From the NCBI RefSeq assembly GCF_001715295.1, contig NZ_MDKB01000001.1, positions 1,255,951 to 1,319,950 of the forward strand: DNA of 64,000 bases. Direction: 5' to 3'. A model generated the notes under the pieces. It worked only from the letters and a program-made list of their open reading frames with translations. It was not told the origin of the DNA and did not search any database. Position numbers and translations under genes: made by a program. Shown in pieces: positions 49,802-58,803 of this stretch (its first letter is position 1; every line of letters starts with the position of its first letter). The DNA comes from Streptomyces griseus. GTDB taxonomy: Bacteria > Actinomycetota > Actinomycetes > Streptomycetales > Streptomycetaceae.

Positions 49802-50340
49802 CACCGACCAGTATCAGCATCGCCCGTCCCCTGCGCCGCCGACACGGCCCGGCGCAGCGACCTGCCGAGCCGGCGGGCGTACCACCGCTGGACCACCGGC
49901 ACCACGGGGCCCGCCAGGCGCGTGTACCAGATGTGGGGGCGGGAGAACGCCGTGACCGTGAACCACACCGTCCCGTCGTCCGCGAGCTCCACGACGAAGC
50001 TCTCCTCCCCGCATTCGGGATGCCGCGCCCGGGTGCCGTAGGCGAAGCCGGTGCGGTTGTGCTCGTACGCGGTCCAGACGACCTCGCAGGCGGCGGTGAA
50101 GCGCAGCGGCCCGGCGCCGATCGACACCTCGACGGTGCCTCCGGCCGAGGCCCGCTCGGCCGACGCGTTCACCCGGGCCCCGGTGGCACGGTGCATGCGC
50201 CACTCGGTGACGGCGGCGCCCGCTGTCTCGAAGGCCGCCCGGCCGCGGCCGACCGCGGTCCGGTGGCGCAGGTGGTGATAACCCTCGGGCAGCGGCCCGA
50301 GACGGGTCGCGCCGACTTCCGGGTAGGTCAGGTTGCTCAT
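49801..50340 (-). CDS. DUF1990 family protein
   Basis: A 179-residue soluble protein. It begins MSNLTYPEVGATRLGPLPEGYHH at ATG 50340 and contains FAYGTRARHPECGEESFVVE, then GTVWFTVTAFSRPHIWYTRL, the typical DUF1990 C-terminal signature, with AAGP-like hydrophobic end. The function is unknown. It overlaps the upstream YndJ stop by four bases and the downstream LMF start by one, so it is translationally coupled on both sides. Such genes are commonly found with YndJ in actinobacteria. Confidence 0.87.
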   Translation of the reverse strand: MSNLTYPEVGATRLGPLPEGYHHLRHRTAVGRGRAAFETAGAAVTEWRMHRATGARVNASAERASAGGTVEVSIGAGPLRFTAACEVVWTAYEHNRTGFAYGTRARHPECGEESFVVELADDGTVWFTVTAFSRPHIWYTRLAGPVVPVVQRWYARRLGRSLRRAVSAAQGTGDADTGR

Positions 50341-51227
50341 GCGGTCCTGCTTTCCGAGGGTGCGGAGGGGGCGGGGTGGTGGAGACGGCGCCAGGCGAGC
50401 AGCGAGCAGAGGGCGAAGCCCAGCGCGTTGCCCAGTCCGTGCGTGGCGGCCATCCAGGTCAGGGTGGGGTGGGGGAGTCCGGTGGCCTCGCCGAGCGCCC
50501 AGCTCAGCGCCAGCACCATGGTGACCACGAGGACGGCGGCCGACGCGGTGAGCAGCGCCCGGGCGGGGCGGTCCGGGCCGCCGGCGCGTGCCGTGCGCCA
50601 GGTCAGCAGGGCGACCGCCCACATCCCCGCGGTGAGTACGACGGCGCCCGCCAGCTCGGCCGTGTCCCCCACGAAGTAGCCGCCGAGGACCAGGAGGGTG
50701 CCCAGCGGCACGCTCAGGGCGGCGAACCGGCCCCCCGCCCCGTCCCCGGCACGGCAGACCAGGCCCGCGACGAGTGCGGCGGCGAAGCCGGCGAAGTGGA
50801 AGTGCGGCACGGTCAGGGCGAGGATCCCCAGCCCGAAGCCGAAGAGTTCGTGGCCCGAGCGCTCGGCGACGAGGGCGAGCGCGGCGACCGACGGGGTGGC
50901 CAGGGCCGTCAGGAGCGCGATCTCCGCCGGTCGCGCGCTGCGGGTCCTCGCCACGCGGAGCGGAGCGTGCGCGGCCAGAAGTACCGTACCCAGGGCGTAA
51001 CAGAGGGCGAGTGCGGCAGCGGCGCCTCCGCGCGGCAGCCAGAGGGACACGGCACCCGGCACCGCGAAGTACGGCCACAGGCGCCGTATCCGGCCGAGTG
51101 CGGGATCGCCGACGAGCCCGAGGCCCATCGGTACGACCACCAGCATGCCGAGCATCACGATCAGTCCCACCAGCACGGACACCGTGCCCCACCCCCGCGT
51201 CGTCCCGCGCCGCTCCCGTACCTCCAC
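50337..51227 (-). CDS. YndJ-like membrane protein
   Basis: A 296-residue protein with about nine hydrophobic helices, ending WMAATHGLGNALGFALCSLLAWR, the YndJ signature; VPHFHFAGFAAALVAGL in the middle has conserved histidines. GTG 51227 is the first conventional in-frame start but has no ribosome site; an in-frame ATT at 51248 has a well-spaced GGAGG and would add seven residues (IERVQFP). The gene is the first of the YndJ - DUF1990 - LMF operon and has a clear promoter with paired palindromes. Function unknown. Confidence 0.82.
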   Translation of the reverse strand: MEVRERRGTTRGWGTVSVLVGLIVMLGMLVVVPMGLGLVGDPALGRIRRLWPYFAVPGAVSLWLPRGGAAAALALCYALGTVLLAAHAPLRVARTRSARPAEIALLTALATPSVAALALVAERSGHELFGFGLGILALTVPHFHFAGFAAALVAGLVCRAGDGAGGRFAALSVPLGTLLVLGGYFVGDTAELAGAVVLTAGMWAVALLTWRTARAGGPDRPARALLTASAAVLVVTMVLALSWALGEATGLPHPTLTWMAATHGLGNALGFALCSLLAWRRLHHPAPSAPSESRTA

Positions 51228-51234
51228 GGGAAAC

Positions 51235-51246
51235 TGAACACGTTCA
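51235..51246. promoter_or_regulatory. Operator half-copy near the YndJ start
   Basis: TGAACACGTTCA repeats the core of the larger palindrome 36 bases away. It would lie just downstream of the transcription start and overlap the beginning of the coding region. Confidence 0.6.
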
Positions 51247-51261
51247 ATAGTCGCCTCCCTC

Positions 51262-51290
51262 AGGGTAGAGCCTGACTTGAACACGTTCAA
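51262..51290 (-). promoter_or_regulatory. Sigma-70-type promoter of the YndJ operon
   Basis: On the minus strand, TTGAAC (51290-51285) and TACCCT (51267-51262) are separated by exactly 17 bases. The -35 element lies inside the large palindrome at 51271-51296, so a bound repressor would block it. Confidence 0.7.
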
Positions 51291-51296
51291 GTCAGG
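51271..51296. promoter_or_regulatory. 26-base operator palindrome
   Basis: CCTGACTTGAAC and GTTCAAGTCAGG are perfect 12-base arms around AC. Its core TTGAACnnGTTCAA is of the type bound by TetR-family repressors. It lies between the divergent YndJ operon and the phosphatase gene; no regulator gene is adjacent. Confidence 0.7.
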
Positions 51297-51316
51297 CGGC
51301 TCGGTCGAACAATGGG

Positions 51317-53407
51317 ATGAATGGTGGCAGAGTGGCGCACATGGATGATCGGGTAGCGGGTACCCCGTCACTGCCGGACGACTGGCCCGCCCACCCGGAC
51401 CTCAGCCTCGCCCTGAACCGCATGGGCAGCTTCGACTGGGATCTGGACAGTGGCCTCCTGCACATGGACGAGCCCGCCCTCGAGGTGTTCGACCTGCGCC
51501 CCGGCGAGTACGACAAGCGCCCCACGTCCCTCGCCCTGCGCGTCCCGGCCGACGAGGCGGTGCGGCTGGACCACCTGGTCTCCGAGGCGCTCAAGGGCGG
51601 CCGCAACGACTACGGCGCCTACTTCCGCAGGACCCGGAGCGACGGGACCCTGTGCTGGACCCACACCCAAGGCTTCATCCGCCGCGACGGCACCGGCAGG
51701 CCCCGCCGCATCATCGGGATCGTCCGCGACGCGACCCAGGAGCTCGCCGACTCCACCGCCCGCCGGACCGTGGACGAGGAACGCCGGCGCCGTACCAGCC
51801 TGGTCGAGGGCACCACCGCCGCCCTGGCTCACGCGCGCACCGTCCAGGACGTCACCGACGTGCTGAAGAACTCCCAGGGGCTGGCACACCTGGGCGCCAC
51901 CAGCCTCGTCATGGGCCTGCTGGAGTCCGGGCGCATCCACCTGGTGGCGGACGGCCCCGAGGGGGCCTACGTACCCGGCACCCGGTTCACCCGCACGGAC
52001 GAGGACTACCCGATGAGCGAGGTGATCCGCACCCTCACACCCCGCTTCATCGAGTCGGCCGAGGACTTCGCGGCCTCGTACCCCGTCCTGTGGCCCCACA
52101 TCAGCCATCTCGGCATCACCGCCGCCGCCTATCTGCCGCTCATCGCCCAGGCCCGTCCGATCGGCGCGCTCGGCCTGCTCTACGGCAACAAGGCGGGCTT
52201 CACGGCCGACGAGCGCAACCTCCTGGTGGCGCTCGGCAGTTCGATCGCCCAGAGCCTTCAGCGGGCCATGCTCTACGAGCAGGAGCACGATCTCGCCCAA
52301 GGCCTCCAGCAGGCGATGCTCCCGCGCCGGATCCCCGAGGTGGCCGGCGCCCAGGTCGCCTTCCGCTACCGCTCGGCGCGACTGGGGCGGGACATCGGCG
52401 GCGACTGGTACGACATCATTCCGCTGCCCAACGGCCGCGTCGGGGCCGTCATCGGTGACGTGCAGGGCCATGACACTCACGCCGCGGCCGTCATGGGACA
52501 GCTGCGCATCGTGCTGCGTGCGTACGCCGCCGAGGGGCACAGTCCCGCCACGGTCATGGCCAGGGCCTCCGTCTTCCTCCACGAACTCGACACCGAGCGC
52601 TTTGCCACCTGCACCTACGCCGAGGTGGACCCCACCACCGGGGTGCTGCAACTGGTACGCGCCGGGCACGTGGAACCGCTCGTACGGGAGGCCGACGGAA
52701 GCTGCCGCAGGCTGACCACCGAAGGCGGGCTGCCGCTGGGGCTCTCCGCCGAGTTCGGGCAGCTGGAATACCCCGTCAACACCGTGGACCTCGACCCCGG
52801 CCAGACCGTCGTGCTGTACACAGACGGGCTGGTGGAACTGCCGGGCGAGGACTTCGACGAGGGCATGAGGCTGCTGACGGCGATGGTGAGCGAGGGGCCG
52901 CAGGACCTCCAGCGGCTGGCCGACCGGCTCTGCGAGGTCGTCGACGAGCGCGGTGGCGACGACGACGTGGCGGTGCTCCTGCTGCGCCGCAGCGCCGCCT
53001 ACCCGCCCCATCCGGGCGGCCGGCTCCAGCAGCACGTCGCGCAGAACGACCCGGAGGCCCTGACCTCGTCCCGCCACATGATCCGGGCGGCGGTGCGCGC
53101 CTGGGGCGCGAAGGACCGCGCGGACGAGGTCGAGCTGGCGGCGGACGAGCTGATCACCAACGCGCTCATCCACACCGACGGCGGCGCGATCGTCACGATC
53201 CGGATGCTCACCGGCTCCGGGCGGCGTCTGCGGGTCGACGTGGAGGACCGGTCCAGCGCCCTGCCGCGCCGGAGGGACGCGGGCGACTCCGGCGTCTCGG
53301 GCCGGGGCCTCATGCTCGTCGACCGGCTGGCCGACACCTGGGGAGTGGAGTCACGCGGCAACGGCAAGAGCGTGTGGTGCGAGTTCGTCCTCCCGGACCG
53401 CTTCTGA
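51317..53407 (+). CDS. PAS-GAF-PP2C-HATPase regulatory phosphatase
   Basis: Up to 696 residues; ATG 51317 or ATG 51341 may be the true start, neither with a good ribosome site. A PAS domain (about 35-145: MGSFDWDLDSGLLHMD; RRIIGIVRDATQEL), a GAF domain (150-325) and the linker YEQEHDLAQGLQQAMLPRRI precede the SpoIIE-type PP2C domain (GGDWYDIIPLPNGRVGAVIGDVQGH; YTDGLVELPGEDFDEG; DDDVAVLLLRR). The C-terminal anti-sigma-type ATPase domain has VELAADELITNALIHTDGGA and GVSGRGLMLVDRLAD. One polypeptide therefore combines sensing, phosphatase and RsbW-like parts. Signal and targets are unknown. Confidence 0.9.
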   Translation: MNGGRVAHMDDRVAGTPSLPDDWPAHPDLSLALNRMGSFDWDLDSGLLHMDEPALEVFDLRPGEYDKRPTSLALRVPADEAVRLDHLVSEALKGGRNDYGAYFRRTRSDGTLCWTHTQGFIRRDGTGRPRRIIGIVRDATQELADSTARRTVDEERRRRTSLVEGTTAALAHARTVQDVTDVLKNSQGLAHLGATSLVMGLLESGRIHLVADGPEGAYVPGTRFTRTDEDYPMSEVIRTLTPRFIESAEDFAASYPVLWPHISHLGITAAAYLPLIAQARPIGALGLLYGNKAGFTADERNLLVALGSSIAQSLQRAMLYEQEHDLAQGLQQAMLPRRIPEVAGAQVAFRYRSARLGRDIGGDWYDIIPLPNGRVGAVIGDVQGHDTHAAAVMGQLRIVLRAYAAEGHSPATVMARASVFLHELDTERFATCTYAEVDPTTGVLQLVRAGHVEPLVREADGSCRRLTTEGGLPLGLSAEFGQLEYPVNTVDLDPGQTVVLYTDGLVELPGEDFDEGMRLLTAMVSEGPQDLQRLADRLCEVVDERGGDDDVAVLLLRRSAAYPPHPGGRLQQHVAQNDPEALTSSRHMIRAAVRAWGAKDRADEVELAADELITNALIHTDGGAIVTIRMLTGSGRRLRVDVEDRSSALPRRRDAGDSGVSGRGLMLVDRLADTWGVESRGNGKSVWCEFVLPDRF

Positions 53408-53574
53408 GCGGTCCCGGACCCGCCCCGCCGGGTGCGGCCGGGCCGGATGCCGCCGACGTGCCCGCCTGCGCGCGCCTGAGTTCGACAGTACGTAGCATGT
53501 CCGTGCTTGTCCGTAACCGACCATCAGGATTGACTGCGATCCCGCAGTTCTCCCGTCGATGACGCGAGGCCCCG

Positions 53575-54930
53575 TTGAGTACCGAGCTACTGGCACCCCT
53601 TGATCTGGCTTTCTGGCACCTCGAGACCGACACCCACCCGATGCACCTCGGCGCGCTCGCCGTCTTCTCCCCGGTGCCCCCGGTCGCCCCGCGGGACCTG
53701 CTGGAACTGCTCGGTGCCCGCGCCGCCGCCGTTCCGCGCCTGCGGATGCGGGTGCGCGACGTACTGCTGCCGGTGGGCGGAGCGGCCTGGGTCGCCGACA
53801 AGGACTTCGACGTGCACCGGCACGTCAAGCGGGTGGTGCTCGACGGCGGCGACTTCATGACCGAGGCCACCCGGCTCGCCGGTGAACTCATGGAACAGCC
53901 CCTCGGGCGGGGCCGGCCGCCATGGCAGATGTATCTGCTCGACAGCCCCGGGGGCGGGCCGTTCGCGGTGCTCGTCAAACTGCACCACGCCCTCGCGGAC
54001 GGGATGCGGGCCGTCGCCATCGGCGCCGGCATCTTCGATCAGATCGCCCCGGCGGGCACCGGCCGCGCGGCGGGCCGCCGGGTATCGCTGTCCCCGCGCC
54101 CCCGGCTGCCCGGACCGTCCGAGGTGGCGGGCATGGCGCTGGACCGGATCGGGGGCGTCGGCCGGGCGCTCGGCGTCGGCGCCTCCGTCGTCCGGGCCAG
54201 CCGCCTCGACCTGCGCGGTACGACCGCCCTGACCGCGCATTCCAGCGGTACCCGGCGCATGGCCACCGTGGACCTCGACGCCGGAACGGTTCAGCGGATC
54301 CGGCGCGCGGAGGGCGGCACCGGCAACGACGTGCTGCTCGCGGTGGTCGCCGGAGCACTGCGCCGCTGGCTGCTCGAACGCGGCGAGCGGCTCCCCGGCG
54401 CGGACCCGCGCGCGCTGGTGCCCGTCTCCCGGCGCAGACCGGGCGGCGCGGCCGGCGGCAACCGGCTCTCCGCGTACCTGCTCGCCCTCCCGGTGGGTGA
54501 GCCCGACGCCCGGGAGCGGCTGCGGCTGGTGCGCACCGCCATGGACCGCAACAAGGCGGCGGGCCCGATGCGCGGTGCGGGCGCCGTCGCCGTACTCGCC
54601 GACCAGCTGCCCGCGCTGGCCCACCGGTTCGGCGCGCCGCTGGCCGGGAACGCGGCCCGGATGCTCTTCGACGTCCTGGTCACCAGCGTGCCCCTGCCGC
54701 GCTCGGCACTCTCGCTCGGCGGCTGCCCGCTACGGGCCGTCTACCCGATGGCGCCGCTCGCCCGGGGGCAGTCGCTGGCGATCGCCCTGTCCCCGTACGG
54801 CGGGCAGGTGCAGGTCGGTCTCGTGGCCGACGGCGAGGCACTGCCGGATCTCGGCCGGCTGGCGGCCGCGGTCCACGACGAGTTGTGTGCCCTCGGCGCA
54901 CTCGTCCCCTCGGTGCCGGCTCCGGCCTGA
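53575..54930 (+). CDS. WS/DGAT acyltransferase family protein (wax ester synthase/DGAT)
   Basis: A 451-residue acyltransferase starting at TTG 53575 with GAGG upstream. It begins with DLAFWHLETDTHPMHLGALA, typical of the family. The catalytic HHxxxDG motif is His137-His138-x3-Asp142 in VKLHHALADGMR. Further family features are NDVLLAVVAGALRRWL, ALVPVSRR and the C-terminal NVPLP-type segment (VTSVPLPRSALSLGG, then AVYPMAPL). These enzymes join acyl-CoA to diacylglycerol or alcohols to make storage lipid; Streptomyces accumulate triacylglycerol. It has its own intergenic spaces. Confidence 0.92.
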   Translation: MSTELLAPLDLAFWHLETDTHPMHLGALAVFSPVPPVAPRDLLELLGARAAAVPRLRMRVRDVLLPVGGAAWVADKDFDVHRHVKRVVLDGGDFMTEATRLAGELMEQPLGRGRPPWQMYLLDSPGGGPFAVLVKLHHALADGMRAVAIGAGIFDQIAPAGTGRAAGRRVSLSPRPRLPGPSEVAGMALDRIGGVGRALGVGASVVRASRLDLRGTTALTAHSSGTRRMATVDLDAGTVQRIRRAEGGTGNDVLLAVVAGALRRWLLERGERLPGADPRALVPVSRRRPGGAAGGNRLSAYLLALPVGEPDARERLRLVRTAMDRNKAAGPMRGAGAVAVLADQLPALAHRFGAPLAGNAARMLFDVLVTSVPLPRSALSLGGCPLRAVYPMAPLARGQSLAIALSPYGGQVQVGLVADGEALPDLGRLAAAVHDELCALGALVPSVPAPA

Positions 54931-55068
54931 GGGCTTTTCCGCGCCAGAGATCGGACTGATCGCCGCCCTTTCCCGGCTGTCGCCCGTGCGGGCCGGCTTG
55001 ACGGCCCCGAGTGATCCGATGAATATTCTGTCCGACGAGGGACGACCACCGGCGGGGGCGGCACAGGC

Positions 55069-56085
55069 ATGGAGCGCAACAGGCTCGGGCGCAGCGCGGT
55101 GGAGATCACCGCGCTCTCCTTCGGAGCGTCGGCCATAGGCAACCTCTTCACCCGGGTCGGACCCGGGCAGGCCGCCGCCGCAGTCGACGCGGCCTGGGAG
55201 GAGGGTGTCCGCCACTTCGACACGGCCCCGCACTACGGGACCGGGCTGTCCGAACGCCGCCTCGGTGAGGCCCTGCGCGCCCGCCCCAGGGACAGTTACA
55301 CGGTGTCGACGAAGGCGGGCCGGCTGCTCGAGCCCCTCACGGCGGCCGAGGCGACGGCGTCCGGCGGGCTCTCGGAGGGGTTCGACGTGCCCCACACCCA
55401 CCGCCGCCGTTGGGACTTCAGCGGGGACGGCATCCGCCGGAGCATCGAGGAGAGCCTCGAACGGCTCGGCCTCGACCGCGTCGACGTCGTCTATCTGCAC
55501 GACCCCGACGACCATGAGGAGGCCGCCTTCCGGGAGGGGTACCCGGCGCTGGAGCAGCTCCGCGCCGAAGGCACGGTCGGCGCCATCGGCGCCGGCATGA
55601 ACCGGACCGCGATGCTCACCCGCTTCGTGCGCGACACCGACGTCGACGTCGTCCTCTGCGCCGGCCGCTTCACGCTCCTGGACGGGAGCGCCCTGGACAC
55701 GCTGCTGCCCGAGGCCGCGGCGCGGGGACGCAGCGTCGTCGTCGGAGGCGTCTTCAACTCCGGACTGCTCGCCGACCCCCGCCCCGGAGCGACGTACGAC
55801 TACGCCGCGGCCCCCGCCCACCTGATCGACCGGGCCCTGCGCGTGCGGGCCGTGACGGAGCGGCACGGCGTCCCGCTGCGGGCCGCCGCGCTCCACTTCC
55901 CGCTGCGCCACCCGTCCGTCGCGGGCGTCCTGGTCGGCCTCCGCTCCGCCGACGAGGTACGCGACGCCGCCGCCCTGCTCCGCAGGCCCGTGCCCGAGGC
56001 ACTCTGGGACGATCTGCGCGCCGAAGGGCTCCTGGACGACCGGTCCCTTCCTGCGGCGGACGGCGGCCCGGGAACCGGCGCATGA
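55069..56085 (+). CDS. Aldo/keto reductase (L-fucose/D-threo-aldose dehydrogenase type)
   Basis: A 338-residue TIM-barrel oxidoreductase from ATG 55069. The catalytic tetrad is visible: Asp in RHFDTAPHYG, Tyr in the same segment, Lys in YTVSTKAGRLL and His in VVYLHDPDDHEE. The N-terminal VEITALSFGASAIGNLFTRV and the insert VPHTHRRRWDFSGDGIRRS are typical of L-fucose/D-threo-aldose 1-dehydrogenases. It would oxidise a free aldose to a lactone. The next gene, overlapping by four bases, is a broken lactone-hydrolase-type gene, so the pathway's second step is lost here. Confidence 0.88.
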   Translation: MERNRLGRSAVEITALSFGASAIGNLFTRVGPGQAAAAVDAAWEEGVRHFDTAPHYGTGLSERRLGEALRARPRDSYTVSTKAGRLLEPLTAAEATASGGLSEGFDVPHTHRRRWDFSGDGIRRSIEESLERLGLDRVDVVYLHDPDDHEEAAFREGYPALEQLRAEGTVGAIGAGMNRTAMLTRFVRDTDVDVVLCAGRFTLLDGSALDTLLPEAAARGRSVVVGGVFNSGLLADPRPGATYDYAAAPAHLIDRALRVRAVTERHGVPLRAAALHFPLRHPSVAGVLVGLRSADEVRDAAALLRRPVPEALWDDLRAEGLLDDRSLPAADGGPGTGA

Positions 56086-56948
56086 CGCAGTCGGTGCCTG
56101 TCGTCGACGCCCATCACCACGCCCGGGACCTCGCCGTACGCGACCAGGACTGAATCAGGGGCGCACAACTCGCCCCCGTCCGCCGCACCTTCACCCTCGC
56201 CGAACTGGAGCCCGAGACCCGCGCCGCAGGTGTGGAAGCCACCGTGCTCGTGCAGACCGCCACCACCCCCGAGGAGACCCCCGGAACTCCTCGCCCTCGC
56301 CGCGGCCCACGATCTCGTCGCCGGCGTCGTCGGCCGGACCGACCTCACCGCGCCGGACATCGCCGACACCCTCGCCGGTTTGCGGTGCCTGTCCGGTGGC
56401 GACCGGCGGGCCGGTATCCGCCCACCAGGTCCGGAACGAGCCCGACCCCGAGTGGCTGCTGCGCCCCGACGTCCTGCGCGGACTCGGGGCCGTCGCCGCC
56501 GCAGGCCTCGCCTACGACCTGTTCGTCCGTCCGCTGCACCTGCCTGCCGCCGCCCGTGCCGCGGCGCTCGTGCCAGGGCTCACGTTCGTCCTCGACCACG
56601 CGGGCAAACCGCCGGTGGCCCGGCGGCGAACGCGGCCGTGGTCCGCCGGACTGCGGGCCCTGGCCGCACTCCCCCCACACCGTCTGCACACTCTCCGGCC
56701 TGGTCACCGAGGCCGACCCCGCGCTCCTGGACCGTCCATGACCTGCGCCCGTTCGCCGGCATCGTGATCGACGCCTTCGGCCCCGGACGGCTGATGTTCG
56801 GGTCCGACTGGCCGGTGTGCCTGCTCGCCGCTCCGAGCGCCGGCGTCCTCGAGGCTGCGCGGGCGCTCACCGGGCGCCTCGGCGAGGAGGAACTGCGGTC
56901 CGTCTTCGCGGGCACCGCCCGGCGCGTCCACGGCCTGCGGACGACCTG
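56082..56948 (+). pseudogene. Amidohydrolase (L-fuconolactonase-like), frameshifted
   Basis: Starting at ATG 56082 (ATGA overlap) the frame reads MTQSVPVVDAHHHARDLAVR and then meets an in-frame TGA at about 56151. Family segments continue in changing frames: VEATVLVQTATTPEE, ELLALAAAHDLVAGVVGRTD, DLFVRPLHLPAAARAAAL, GLTFVLDHAGKPPVA, TVCTLSGLVTEADPALL, then FGPGRLMFGSDWPVCLLAAP. The DAHHH and FGSDWP motifs are those of metal-dependent amidohydrolase-2 lactonases. At least four frame changes and a stop make it non-functional. Confidence 0.82.
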
Positions 56949-57000
56949 GATCCGCGCCGTCCGGCAGGCATCCGGCGGGCCGCTGCGGCAGGCTGGGGTC

Positions 57001-57861
57001 ATGCCCGAACTGCCGGAAGTCGAAGCCCTGCGGGACTTCCTCGACGACCACCTCGTCGGGAAGGAGATCGCCCGCGTCCTGCCCCTCGCGATCAGTGTCC
57101 TCAAGACGTACGACCCGCCGGTCACCGCCCTGGAGGGCGCGACCGTCACCTCTGTGGCCCGCCACGGCAAGTTCCTGGACATCGCGGCCGGAGACCTCCA
57201 CCTGCTCGTCCACCTGGCCCGGGCCGGCTGGCTGCAGTGGAGGGACGACTTCCCCGCGACGCCGCCGCGGCCGGGCAAGGGCCCCCTCGCCCTGCGTACG
57301 GTCCTCACGGGCGGCGACGGCTTCGACCTGACCGAGAGGGGTACCACCAAGCGCCTCGCCGTCCATCTGGTGCACGACCCGGCGGAGGTGCCCGGCGTCG
57401 CACGCCTCGGGCCCGACCCCCTGGCCGACTCGTTCGACCGGGAGACCTTCGCCCGGCTGCTGGGCGGGGTGAGCCGCCAGATCAAGGGAGCCCTGCGGGA
57501 CCAGTCGTTGATCGCGGGCATCGGCAACGCCTACAGCGACGAGATCCTGCACGTCGCGAAGATGTCGCCCTTCAAGCTGACCACCGGTCTCGGCGAGGAC
57601 GACATCACCCACCTGTACACGGCCCTGCGCACCACCCTCCAGGACGCCGTGGAACGCTCACGGGGCGTCGCGGCCGGAAAGCTCAAGGCCGAGAAGAAGA
57701 GCGGCATGCGCGTCCACGGCCGCGCCGGACAGCCCTGTCCCGTCTGCGGCGACACCGTCCTGGAGGTCTCGTTCAGCGACTCCTCCCTGCAGTACTGCCC
57801 CACGTGCCAGACCGGCGGCAAGCCCCTCGCCGACCGCCGCCTGTCCCGCCTGCTCAAGTAG
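57001..57861 (+). CDS. Fpg/Nei-family DNA glycosylase
   Basis: A 286-residue base-excision repair enzyme from ATG 57001. After removal of Met the N-terminal Pro2 is the catalytic nucleophile in MPELPEVEALRDFL, with Glu3 also catalytic. The helix-two-turn-helix region contains IKGALRDQSLIAGIGNAYSD with the conserved Asn. The C-terminal zinc finger is CPVCGDTVLEV plus YCPTCQTGG, with two CxxC pairs. It removes oxidised bases and nicks the strand. It starts 52 bases after the decayed lactonase and was not affected by its decay. Confidence 0.95.
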   Translation: MPELPEVEALRDFLDDHLVGKEIARVLPLAISVLKTYDPPVTALEGATVTSVARHGKFLDIAAGDLHLLVHLARAGWLQWRDDFPATPPRPGKGPLALRTVLTGGDGFDLTERGTTKRLAVHLVHDPAEVPGVARLGPDPLADSFDRETFARLLGGVSRQIKGALRDQSLIAGIGNAYSDEILHVAKMSPFKLTTGLGEDDITHLYTALRTTLQDAVERSRGVAAGKLKAEKKSGMRVHGRAGQPCPVCGDTVLEVSFSDSSLQYCPTCQTGGKPLADRRLSRLLK

Positions 57862-57987
57862 CCGGCCGGCTGACGGCGGCGCCGGAGCCCTGGCCGAGTC
57901 CTGTGGGTGCATGCCCCACCCCCGGTACGCGATGGCCCCGTGGACCCCCGGAACCACCGAGCCCGGTAAGCCCTACACTCCGGCCTC

Positions 57988-58740
57988 ATGCTGCGTGTAC
58001 TGGCCGTCGACGACGAAGAGCCCGCCCTGGAGGAACTCCTCTACCTCCTGCGCGCCGACCCCCGCGTCAGGAGCGCAGAAGGGGCCTCGGGGGCCACCGA
58101 GGCGCTGCGCCGCATCGGCGGTGCCGTCGACGCCGGGCCGGAGGATCCCTCGGCCATCGACGTCGTCTTCCTGGACATCCACATGGCCGGCCTCACCGGA
58201 CTCGACGTGGCGCAGCTCCTGGCCGGGTTCGCCGAGCCGCCGCTCATCGTCTTCGTCACCGCCCACGAGGGCTTCGCCGTGCACGCGTTCGACCTCAAGG
58301 CCGTCGACTACGTCCTCAAACCCGTCCGCCGCGAGCGCCTGGCCGAAGCCGTCCGCCGCGTCGCCGAGCAGGTCGGTGAGCGCTCCGCGCCCGTCCACGA
58401 CACGGCCGCCGACCAGATCGCTGTCGAGCTCGCCGGGGTGATCCGGTTCGTCGCGGTCGAGGACATCGCGTACGCCGAGGCGCAGGGCGACTACGCCCGG
58501 CTGCACACCGCCACCGGCAGCCACCTCGTCCGGATTCCGCTCACCACCCTGGAGGAGCGCTGGCGTTCCCGGGGCTTCGTACGCATCCACCGCCGCCATC
58601 TCGTCGCGCTGCACCGCATCGACGAGCTGCGGCTCGACGCGGGCAGCATGAGCGTCCGCATCGGGGAGGCGGAACTCGCGGTCAGCCGTCGTCACACCCG
58701 CGCCCTGCGTGATCTCCTGATGCGGCAGACCGGCCGCTGA
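57988..58740 (+). CDS. LytTR-type response regulator
   Basis: A 250-residue regulator from ATG 57988. The receiver domain (residues 1-125) has VDDEEPA, phospho-acceptor Asp in VVFLDIHMAGLTGLD, VFVTAHEGFAVHAF and the conserved Lys in DYVLKPV. The LytTR DNA-binding domain (about 145-245) has EDIAYAEAQGDYARLHTATG, then FVRIHRRHLVALHRIDELRL. The cognate LytS-type kinase gene lies three genes downstream in the same operon, with an SSS symporter between. This layout resembles nutrient-sensing LytS/LytT systems that control uptake genes. Confidence 0.93.
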   Translation: MLRVLAVDDEEPALEELLYLLRADPRVRSAEGASGATEALRRIGGAVDAGPEDPSAIDVVFLDIHMAGLTGLDVAQLLAGFAEPPLIVFVTAHEGFAVHAFDLKAVDYVLKPVRRERLAEAVRRVAEQVGERSAPVHDTAADQIAVELAGVIRFVAVEDIAYAEAQGDYARLHTATGSHLVRIPLTTLEERWRSRGFVRIHRRHLVALHRIDELRLDAGSMSVRIGEAELAVSRRHTRALRDLLMRQTGR

Positions 58741-58803
58741 CCTGCGCCTACCCCATCCACACCCCTTCCCAGGCGGCCCCCGCGCCGCCTACACTCCGAG
58801 CCC

